Origin: Gammaproteobacteria bacterium
GTDB lineage: Bacteria; Pseudomonadota; Gammaproteobacteria; Nevskiales; Nevskiaceae
Assembly (NCBI GenBank): GCA_026398875.1
Contig: JAPLSB010000012.1
Coordinates: forward strand, 34,323-98,322
Direction: 5' to 3'
DNA: 64,000 nt
The translations under genes were made by a program, and so were the position numbers. Under the pieces are notes generated by a model that worked only from the letters and a program-made list of their open reading frames with translations, did no database searches and had not been told where the DNA came from. Of this stretch, positions 56,802-64,000 are shown piece after piece (the stretch's first letter is position 1; each line of letters opens with the position of its first letter).

Positions 56802-58208
56802 TCAGAACCGGTAGCCGTAGTTCAGCACCGGATTGATCTGGCGATTGCGGACCTCGATCGCCGGGACGCTGGTGATGGTGCCGCCAGGGTTGCGTACCGA
56901 AGGCGCGAAGCCGTAGCTGACGCCGAGGCCGATGTCGTGCCCGCCGGCCACTCGCCAGTTCAGCATCGAGGTCACGTGGTTACGCGTCGTCGTCGAGAAC
57001 GCGGCGCTCAGCGTGCTGCTGGCCTGCAGCTGCTGCAGGGCGATCGAGCCGCCCAGGCGCAGCGTCCAGGCCGGAAGGAACCGCCATTCGCTGCCCAGGC
57101 TCAGCGTGGTGATGTCCTGGAAGCCGGTCGGCAGGCTGACGCGCAGATCGCCGCCGCCATCGGCATCGAAGCTCACCACGGTGTCGCCGAGCGTCGTCGA
57201 CCAGAACATGTGGCGCAGATCGGCGACCACGGCAAGCGTCGGCAGCAGCTGGTGCGAAACGCCGATCAGCCAGGCATCGGGGAACTGCAGGCGCGGCAGC
57301 TGTCCGCGGCCGGGCAGCACGGTCTGGTTGTTGTCGGCATCGATGGCGGTCAGTTCGCCGCGGCCCTTGAAGTTGGCCAGCCGGGTCTTGAACTCGTAGC
57401 CGAGCGCGACCGTGGTGGTCGGCAGCGGCTGCCAGCTGACGCTGATCCGCCCGCCGATGCCCTGCGTGGTCAGTGCCGAGGTCAGGTAGTTGTTGCGCAC
57501 GAAGTCGAAATGCGCACCGGACAGGTTCGGAATGCCGGCCAGCACCGGTACCAGACTGCCGGTCGCCCGGCCGGCGGCGATCAGGCTGCCGACCTGCTGG
57601 GCGTCGAGCAGGTCGGCAAGGTTCGCCGAGGCATTGACGTAATCGAGGCTGGCGCCGATGCGCCATTGCCGGTGCGGCCGCCAGGCGATCGCGAACGGCA
57701 CGCGCATCGCACCGATCCGTGACGAGATCGGCAGGCCGGTGGCGACGCTGTTGGTCGTGGTCCGTGACAGAAAGCTGTCGCGGCCGAACTCGATGCCGAA
57801 GCCGCCAGCCGCGAACAGGCCGGTGCCGAACGCCCAGTTGCCGCGCCGCACGGCGAACGCAAGCTCCGGAAGATCGTACGGCCCGCGGTTGGCGCCCAGG
57901 CCCAGATTGCGAACCGCTTCGCCGGTGCTGCTGTTGATGACATCGACGCGCGGCTGGATTTCGGTGAACTGGAACACGAACTCGCGTTCGCCTTCGAGGC
58001 TCAGCAGCTCCGCCGGATTGAGCAGCGACGCCGCTGCCCCGGTGCGATGCGCCAGCCCGCCGCCACCCAGCCCGCGCGACACCGGACCGAAGCCTTCGAC
58101 GCGAGCCAGTTCGGCCGCCGAGACGGTACCGGCTGCCGTCAGCAGCGTGCTGGCGGCAAGCAGGTGGCGAGCGAAGATGCAGCGGCGGACGCGCGAAATC
58201 AGGTGCAT
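56802..58208 (-). CDS. FadL-type outer-membrane transport protein
   Basis: This 468-residue protein is an outer-membrane hydrophobic-substrate porin of the FadL/TodX family. A signal peptide (HLLAASTLLTAAGTVSAA) is followed by GPVSRGLGGGGLAHRTGAAASLLNPAELLSLEG, the family's hatch-region signature with the NPA motif. The barrel ends in LNYGYRF with a terminal phenylalanine. The start at 58208 (MHLISRVRRC) is preferred to the in-frame ATG at 58271. It lies 68 bases downstream of the ferredoxin gene. In this context it probably takes up alkanes or fatty acids. Confidence 0.9.
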   Translation of the reverse strand: MHLISRVRRCIFARHLLAASTLLTAAGTVSAAELARVEGFGPVSRGLGGGGLAHRTGAAASLLNPAELLSLEGEREFVFQFTEIQPRVDVINSSTGEAVRNLGLGANRGPYDLPELAFAVRRGNWAFGTGLFAAGGFGIEFGRDSFLSRTTTNSVATGLPISSRIGAMRVPFAIAWRPHRQWRIGASLDYVNASANLADLLDAQQVGSLIAAGRATGSLVPVLAGIPNLSGAHFDFVRNNYLTSALTTQGIGGRISVSWQPLPTTTVALGYEFKTRLANFKGRGELTAIDADNNQTVLPGRGQLPRLQFPDAWLIGVSHQLLPTLAVVADLRHMFWSTTLGDTVVSFDADGGGDLRVSLPTGFQDITTLSLGSEWRFLPAWTLRLGGSIALQQLQASSTLSAAFSTTTRNHVTSMLNWRVAGGHDIGLGVSYGFAPSVRNPGGTITSVPAIEVRNRQINPVLNYGYRF

Positions 58209-58276
58209 TGCGGAGCGGGCAGGCGGGGGGAGCCGATATTGTGAACGGTGTTCCGTTAACGCGCAGCGCAAGCGGA

Positions 58277-58600
58277 TCAGTGCTGGTCGGTCGGCATCTG
58301 CAGCAGCAGCCCGTCATGCGCGTCGGCGAGTTCGATCTGGCAGGCCAGCCGACTGCACGGCGTGCGGCCGTCGGTCAGCGCCAGCATCTCGGACTCGATG
58401 CCCGGCCGCGCAGGTCCGACGCGATCAAGCCAGCTCGGGTCGACCCAGACATGGCAGGTGCCGCAGGCGGCCACACCGCCGCAGTCGCCATCGATGCCGG
58501 GAACGCGATGGCTGACCGCGGCCTGCATGGCCGAAATGCCGCTGTCGGCGTCGACGACGTGCTCGACGCCGGAGGACGTGATGTAGGTGATCTTGGGCAT
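58277..58600 (-). CDS. 2Fe-2S ferredoxin (P450 electron donor)
   Basis: This 107-residue ferredoxin has the adrenodoxin/putidaredoxin-type cluster ligands C40, C46 and C49 (DCGGVAACGTC, C-x5-C-x2-C) and C87 (PCSRLACQIE), 37 residues later. It should pass electrons to the cytochrome P450 encoded 23 bases upstream on the same strand. No ferredoxin reductase gene is visible in the cluster; a reductase must come from elsewhere. ATG 58600 starts MPKITYITSSGVEHVVD, a normal family start. Confidence 0.95.
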   Translation of the reverse strand: MPKITYITSSGVEHVVDADSGISAMQAAVSHRVPGIDGDCGGVAACGTCHVWVDPSWLDRVGPARPGIESEMLALTDGRTPCSRLACQIELADAHDGLLLQMPTDQH

Positions 58601-58623
58601 GGAGCGCTCGGGAGTCGGCAGGT

Positions 58624-59892
58624 TCAGGCGTGCAGCCGGGTCTGGATGTCGAGATAGCCGTGAATCAGGTTCGACGGCACGCGCAGCGGCGCGTCGACCA
58701 CCTCGATCTTCGAGTAGCGCCCGAGCATCTCTTCCCAGAGCACCTTGATCTGCATTTCGGCCAGACGGTTGCCAAGGCAGCGGTGGATACCGAATCCGAA
58801 CGACAGATGACGACGAGCGTTCGCGCGGTCGGCAATGAAGTCGTCAGGTCGTTCTATGACCGTTTCGTCGCGGTTGCCGGACAGGTACCACATCACCACC
58901 TTGTCGCCCTTCTTGATCTGCTGGCCGCGGAATTCGACGTCCTCGATCGCGGTTCGGCGCATGTGCGCGATCGGCGTCTGCCAGCGGATCACTTCCGGCA
59001 CCAGGCTGGCCAGCAGCGCAGGATCAGCCTTGGCCTTCGCGAACTCGTCGGGGTACAGGTGCGCGGCCATCGCGCTGCCGGACATCGAGCTACGCGTGGT
59101 GTCGTTGCCACCGACGATCAGCAGCACCAGCATGCCGAGGAAGTCGGTCGGGGTCATGCCCTGCATCGCCGGCGAATGCGCCAGCATCGAGATCAGATCG
59201 GCCTTCGGCGGCAGCTTCTGGCGCTGCTCCCGAAGCGTCTGGAAGTAGCCGAGGCAGTCCATCAGCTCGGCCGTGCGCTGTTCCCAGCTGTCGACCAGGC
59301 CATAGCCCGGGCGGGTGGTGACGATGTCGCTCCAGCGGGTCAGCCTGGCGCGGTCCTCGAACGGGAAATCGAGCAGGGTCGCCAGCATCATCGTGGTCAG
59401 CGGGATCGACACCTGTTCGACCCAGTTGAAGGTCTGGCCAAGCGGCAGGCTGTCGAACAAGTCCTTGGTGCGGCTGCGGATCAGGCTTTCGAAACGCAGC
59501 AGGTTGGCCGGGGCCATGATCGGGCTGACCGCCATCCGGTGGTCGTCGTGGGTCGGCGGGTCCATGCCGAGGAAGTTCGGCATCGCGATGCCGCCTTCGA
59601 CTGCGTTCAAGGTCGTGTCGTCGAGCACGAAGCTGCCATTCGTGTGATCCGACGAGAACTGCTTGTGGTTGGTGTCGATCGCGACGATGTCGTGGTACCG
59701 GGTGATCGACCAGTAGCCGCCGTACAGGCTGTTCTTGCACCAGTGCACCGGTGCCTCGCGGCGCAGCCGCTCGAAGTACGGCGCCAGCGCGTCCTGCTGG
59801 TACAGCGTGATGTCGCTGACATCGATGTCGGCCAGCGGCATCGTGCGGGCGCGTTCGACGTGGTTCTGCGGGGGCTTCACGGCTGCGTTCAT
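58624..59892 (-). CDS. Cytochrome P450, CYP153-like (alkane terminal hydroxylase candidate)
   Basis: This 422-residue soluble P450 has the I-helix oxygen-binding GGNDTT (261-266), ExxR at E300-R303 and the heme-binding [17 protein letters not shown] with C372. The N-terminal half ([27 protein letters not shown] and [12 protein letters not shown]) resembles the CYP153 family of medium-chain alkane omega-hydroxylases. It is encoded with a ferredoxin and a FadL porin and is divergent from a MalT/AlkS-like regulator, which supports this role. The start is ATG 59892 ([13 protein letters not shown]); the upstream frame to 59955 is unlikely. The precise CYP subfamily needs a tree. Confidence 0.9.
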   Translation of the reverse strand: MNAAVKPPQNHVERARTMPLADIDVSDITLYQQDALAPYFERLRREAPVHWCKNSLYGGYWSITRYHDIVAIDTNHKQFSSDHTNGSFVLDDTTLNAVEGGIAMPNFLGMDPPTHDDHRMAVSPIMAPANLLRFESLIRSRTKDLFDSLPLGQTFNWVEQVSIPLTTMMLATLLDFPFEDRARLTRWSDIVTTRPGYGLVDSWEQRTAELMDCLGYFQTLREQRQKLPPKADLISMLAHSPAMQGMTPTDFLGMLVLLIVGGNDTTRSSMSGSAMAAHLYPDEFAKAKADPALLASLVPEVIRWQTPIAHMRRTAIEDVEFRGQQIKKGDKVVMWYLSGNRDETVIERPDDFIADRANARRHLSFGFGIHRCLGNRLAEMQIKVLWEEMLGRYSKIEVVDAPLRVPSNLIHGYLDIQTRLHA

Positions 59893-60005
59893 CGGCTGAC
59901 TCCGGCGGGGCGATTCGATCGGCCTGCAGTCTGGAAACCGCGCACAGTCCCGCACCCGTACTTTCGAGCAGGCTGGGCGTTCCCCGGGTCGGCGAAGCTG
60001 CGCCT

Positions 60006-62828
60006 ATGCTTCGCGAAGCGCTTGTTCCGTCGACGGAAATCCTGACTCCCGCATGTTCTGCATCGTGTGCCGACATGGCTGATCGGCCGCTGCCTGCCGG
60101 CGGTGGCGAGCCGCCGGCGTTCATGTTCCGCAGCCTGCGGACGCGGGCGATGGCGCGGCTGCTGGCGAATGACGGGCAGACCGAAAAGCTGGTCGCGATC
60201 GTCGCCCCGGTCGGTTACGGCAAGACCGTGCTGATGTCGATGTGGCTGGCTGCACAGCGCCGCGCCGGCCGCGCCTGCGTGTGGTTCGCGCTCGATGACC
60301 GCGATCTGGCCATCGACAGCCTGATCGATGCGCTGGAAAATCTGTTGGCCGGCGGCACGGCACGGCTGCATCCGACCCACGCGCTGTTTCGCGGCCACGA
60401 GTCGGTGGAGCGCCGGATCGATGGCCTGATCGACGCCATCAATCGCCGGCCGGAAGCGCTGAGCCTGTTCATCGACAACCTGCAGAGCTGCCCGGATGCC
60501 GCGCTGGGCCGGCTGATCGATCGTCTGTGCTTCGATACGCGCGCCGATCTGCGGCTGGTACTCAGCAGCACGCGCGAACTGCCGTTCGATGCCGCGCGTG
60601 CGCAGCTGGAAGGCCGCTTGCGGATGGTCGATGCCGGCGAGCTTGCGTTCGAGCACGACGAGGTGGGCGAGCTGCTCGGGCCGACGCTGGTCGCCGCGAT
60701 CGGCAGCGATGGCGTGGCGCAGGTCACCGCGCGCACCGAAGGCTGGCCGGCGGCGGTGCGGATGGCGCAGATCATCCTCAGTCATGCCGACGATCCGCAG
60801 CGCGCATTGCAGGCGTTCTCCGGCTCCGATCAGGCGCTGGCGCAGCTGCTGAACCGGCAGGTGCTGTCCGGCTTTTCCGACCGCCTGCGCGACTTTTTGT
60901 ACTGCCTGGCCCAGCTACGGACGTTCAGCGTCGAACTGTGCGTGCAGGCGATCGGCGGTGCCGAGGTCAAAGACCATCTCGCCTATCTGATCGATCACAA
61001 CGTGTTCGTGATCCCGCTCGATCGCAGCCGCAGCCGCTATCGGCTGCACGGCCTGTTCCGCGATCACCTGCGTTTCGAGGCCGAGCGGCAGCTGACGCCG
61101 AAGCGCCGTCAGGCGCTGCTGATCCGGGCCGCACGCGCCTGCGAACGCAGCGGCGACTGGCGCGACGCCGTCGACTACGCGCTGGCCTCCGGCTCGGCTG
61201 CGACGGCCCGCCATGTCCTCGAACAGATCGCGCCGCGTTTCGTGCGCGATCGCGGCGATGTCGGCCAGTACCTGCGCTGGCTCGATGCGCTGCATGCCTG
61301 GAATCCGCCGCGCGGCCGGCAGGCAGGGCCGGAAGCCGAATACTGGTTTGTCTGGGCGCTGGCCTTCCAGCGGCGCTATGACGAGGCCCGCCGCCACAGC
61401 GTGGCGCTGGCCAATCGCGTGCAACGGGCCGGCACGCCGGATCGCGACCTGCAGCGGCGCATCCACATCCTGCGCACGTCGATCGACAGCCTCACCGACC
61501 ACCTCGACGACGCCCATCGCGGCGCAGTCGCTTGGCTCGCCGATGCCGATGCCGCAGCCGGGGTCGGGGCGGGGGGCGATGGCGGCGACGACGCTTTCAA
61601 CCGCACGGCGGCGCACTGCATCGTCAGCGGCTATCACGCCAACCGCTTCGCATTCGTCGAGGCGCGCCGCGCCGTCGCTGCCGCCCGCGACAGCGCATTC
61701 CAGGCCGGCAGCGTGTATGTCGATGGCTGGGTGTCGGCCTATGCAGCATTGCCGGCTGTCCATGCCGGCAGCTTCGCCGCCGCCGATGCCGAGCTGGCAC
61801 CGGCGTTCACTGCCGTGCGTGCCGCGCTCGGTGCCGATAGCGGCATCGTCGGCACGCTGGCGCTGGTCGGCGCCCGGATCGCGATCGGCATGGGCCGCGA
61901 TGACGAGGCGCTGGCGCTGCTGGGCCAGGGCCTCGGCAGTGCCCGCAGCCACGGCTTTCTGGAAGCCGCGGCCTGCGGACTGGAGGCGGCAGCGCTGCTG
62001 TGGGATGGCGTCGCCCCGCTGCAGCCGCTGCGCGAGATCGCGGCGGCCTATCCACCGCGTCTGGCGCTGATGCTGTCGTGCGCGATCGCGCGGCGGCTGA
62101 TCCGGCTTGGCCGGATCGAGGAGGCGAAGGCCGAGGCGGCACGGATCGGCATCTGCATCGACGCGACCGGCCGGCGGCCGCGACGCCGCCCGCCTGAAGG
62201 GTTGGCGCTGACCGAATCGATGCTGGCCGCGCTGCGGATCGAGCTGCTGATCGCCGCCGACCGCCACGCGCAGGCGCAAGCCCTGATCGACGAAGCCATG
62301 CCGCTGGCGAAGCGTCACGATGCGGTGGCGCGGCTGGTCGAGTTGGCGCTCGATTCCGCCGCGATCGCGCTGCGCGCCGGGCAGACGGCAATGGCGGTGC
62401 GGCAGGTCACCCGGGCCATCACGCTGGCGACGAGTCGACAGATCGTGCGGCCGTTCATCGACCGCGCCGAGGTGCTGGCGCAGCTGATCGCCGAGACCCG
62501 CGCCTCGGCCTGGGGCTTTGCCAGTGACGAGGAGCGCCGCTTCTTCGCCGACCGCTGCCGGCCGCTACCCGGCGCCGACCGCCACGGGCTGGCCAGATGC
62601 GACGACCCGCATGGCCAGCCTCGGCTGCTGGGCCAGCCGACGCCGCGCGAACTGGAGCTGCTGCGCTACATCGATGCCGGCCTGTCGAACCAGCAGCTGG
62701 CCGATCGCGCCGAAGTCAGCCTGACGACGGTCAAGTGGCACCTGCAGAACCTGTTCGGGAAGCTCGGCGTGTCCAGTCGTGCTGCCGCGCTGGCCCGGGC
62801 GCGCTCGCTGAATCTGCTGGCGCGCTGA
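60006..62828 (+). CDS. MalT/AlkS-like LuxR-family ATP-dependent transcriptional activator
   Basis: This 940-residue protein is a large ATP-binding LuxR-type regulator. It has a P-loop at residues 67-74 (APVGYGKT), an AAA/STAND-type core with long helical repeats, and a C-terminal LuxR helix-turn-helix (TPRELELLRYIDAGLSNQQLADRAEVSLTTVKWHLQNLF, from about 875). AlkS, the alkane-responsive activator of the Pseudomonas alk genes, belongs to this group. Being divergent from the P450-ferredoxin-FadL set, it is the likely activator of that cassette. The start could be ATG 60006 or ATG 60075; the region before the P-loop is not well conserved. The effector is unproven. Confidence 0.88.
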   Translation: MLREALVPSTEILTPACSASCADMADRPLPAGGGEPPAFMFRSLRTRAMARLLANDGQTEKLVAIVAPVGYGKTVLMSMWLAAQRRAGRACVWFALDDRDLAIDSLIDALENLLAGGTARLHPTHALFRGHESVERRIDGLIDAINRRPEALSLFIDNLQSCPDAALGRLIDRLCFDTRADLRLVLSSTRELPFDAARAQLEGRLRMVDAGELAFEHDEVGELLGPTLVAAIGSDGVAQVTARTEGWPAAVRMAQIILSHADDPQRALQAFSGSDQALAQLLNRQVLSGFSDRLRDFLYCLAQLRTFSVELCVQAIGGAEVKDHLAYLIDHNVFVIPLDRSRSRYRLHGLFRDHLRFEAERQLTPKRRQALLIRAARACERSGDWRDAVDYALASGSAATARHVLEQIAPRFVRDRGDVGQYLRWLDALHAWNPPRGRQAGPEAEYWFVWALAFQRRYDEARRHSVALANRVQRAGTPDRDLQRRIHILRTSIDSLTDHLDDAHRGAVAWLADADAAAGVGAGGDGGDDAFNRTAAHCIVSGYHANRFAFVEARRAVAAARDSAFQAGSVYVDGWVSAYAALPAVHAGSFAAADAELAPAFTAVRAALGADSGIVGTLALVGARIAIGMGRDDEALALLGQGLGSARSHGFLEAAACGLEAAALLWDGVAPLQPLREIAAAYPPRLALMLSCAIARRLIRLGRIEEAKAEAARIGICIDATGRRPRRRPPEGLALTESMLAALRIELLIAADRHAQAQALIDEAMPLAKRHDAVARLVELALDSAAIALRAGQTAMAVRQVTRAITLATSRQIVRPFIDRAEVLAQLIAETRASAWGFASDEERRFFADRCRPLPGADRHGLARCDDPHGQPRLLGQPTPRELELLRYIDAGLSNQQLADRAEVSLTTVKWHLQNLFGKLGVSSRAAALARARSLNLLAR

Positions 62829-62924
62829 GCTTCGGCCTCTTGAAAGCCCGGCCGGCTTTCCCCAGATGAGCTCAGCCGGGGCGCAGTGCACCGGCATGGT
62901 GCGGCGAAATTAAAGTCGCGCACC

Positions 62925-62951
62925 CCCTTGTAACGCCGGGGATGCCCCCTA
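62925..62951 (+). promoter_or_regulatory. Heat-shock (sigma-32-like) promoter of groESL
   Basis: CCCCTTGTAA (near -35) and CCCCCTA (near -10), separated by 11 bases, resemble the sigma-32 consensus CTTGAA and CCCCATNT. The box lies just ahead of the CIRCE-like element. Confidence 0.55.
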
Positions 62952-62954
62952 GAA

Positions 62955-62981
62955 TTAGCAGCCTCTGGGGGAGAGTGCTAA
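62955..62981. promoter_or_regulatory. CIRCE-like operator (HrcA site) upstream of groES
   Basis: TTAGCAGCC, nine bases, then GAGTGCTAA. The right arm is the exact CIRCE half site and the left differs at two bases from TTAGCACTC. The spacing of nine is the canonical one. HrcA is the expected repressor; it is not encoded in this window. Confidence 0.85.
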
Positions 62982-63062
62982 CAACAAGCCCGATGCGCGA
63001 TCCGCGCCAAGGTTGCCGCCCCCCGGAACCGTCAGCACTACCCAACAACAGGAGTTGAGAAC

Positions 63063-63353
63063 ATGAGTCTGCGTCCCCTGCATGACCGCGTCATCGTCAA
63101 GCGCCTCGAAGAAGAGAAGAAGTCCCTGGGCGGCATCATCATCCCGGACTCCGCTGCCGAGAAGCCGCTGAAGGCGGAAGTGATCGCAGTCGGCCCGGGC
63201 AAGCGCTCGGACGACGGCAAGGTCCACGCCGTCGACGTCAAGGCCGGCGACACCATCCTGATCGGCAAGTACTCGGGCACCGAAGTGAAGGTCGACGGCC
63301 AGGATCTGGTGATCCTGCGCGAAGACGACATCCTCGCGGTGTTCAGCAAGTAA
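63063..63353 (+). CDS. groES: Co-chaperonin GroES
   Basis: This 96-residue protein is the 10-kDa co-chaperonin lid for Gro[31 protein letters not shown] is the family start and mobile loop, and the end [10 protein letters not shown] is typical. AGGAG precedes the ATG at about 63051. It is controlled by a CIRCE-like element and a heat-shock-type promoter and is followed by groEL 41 bases on. Confidence 0.98.
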   Translation: MSLRPLHDRVIVKRLEEEKKSLGGIIIPDSAAEKPLKAEVIAVGPGKRSDDGKVHAVDVKAGDTILIGKYSGTEVKVDGQDLVILREDDILAVFSK

Positions 63354-63370
63354 TCCGCGTCAACCCCTAA

Positions 63371-64000
<630 letters not shown>

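Overview
This GC-rich window reads as chromosomal DNA of a gammaproteobacterium. The pairing of rne and rluC in divergent orientation, the msbA-lpxK-Trm112-kdsB lipid A/Kdo block, fadI and groESL are typical gammaproteobacterial housekeeping. The sucrose (sux-type) cluster resembles that of Xanthomonadaceae, and the CYP153-like alkane cassette recalls hydrocarbon-using Nevskiaceae/Solimonadaceae. I therefore favour the Xanthomonadales/Nevskiales neighbourhood, as an inference from gene content only.

Positions 1-17942 are an exopolysaccharide (EPS) or capsule locus. A plus-strand run (1-8678) encodes a WecG/TagA glycosyltransferase (cut by the window edge), a hexapeptide acyltransferase, a GT4-type glycosyltransferase, an O-antigen polymerase/ligase-like membrane protein, a pyruvyltransferase-family protein, an unrecognised beta-propeller protein, a Wzx-type flippase and an alginate-lyase-family protein. 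Most of these genes overlap by 1-4 bases, apart from a 213-base gap before the polymerase. Facing it on the minus strand (8867-12216) are ugd, gmd and fcl, which would supply UDP-glucuronate and GDP-fucose. A 1.6-kb stretch without convincing genes follows, then a small secreted protein, and then the initiating sugar-phosphate transferase with an EpsL-like outer-membrane barrel and a tiny membrane protein (14905-17942).

Positions 18208-37621 are mostly housekeeping: a zinc alcohol dehydrogenase with a thioesterase, a DUF6624-like secreted protein, a HIT protein, msbA, lpxK, a Trm112-family protein, kdsB and a phosphatase, then rne and rluC in divergent orientation, an HAD phosphatase, a YceF-type Maf pyrophosphatase, a calcium-binding-repeat secreted protein, hemH and metY. 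Positions 37622-42061 hold two amino-acid transporters and a secreted M23 peptidase. Positions 42222-46112 form a compact unit of ECF sigma factor, transmembrane Ser/Thr kinase with TPRs, and a small secreted proline-rich protein. fadI follows.

Positions 47661-56733 are a sucrose regulon on the minus strand: LacI-type regulator, TonB-dependent receptor, amylosucrase/sucrose hydrolase, MFS transporter, glucokinase and fructokinase. Two LacI-type operators lie in front of the receptor gene, one of them inside a plausible promoter. Positions 56802-62828 are an alkane-oxidation cassette: FadL porin, 2Fe-2S ferredoxin and a CYP153-like P450, divergent from a MalT/AlkS-like activator. The window ends in groES and a partial groEL behind a CIRCE-like element and a heat-shock-type promoter.

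Three paired REP-like palindromes, two long imperfect inverted repeats and one tandem hairpin repeat sit between housekeeping genes. I saw no rRNA, tRNA, CRISPR array or intact insertion sequence.
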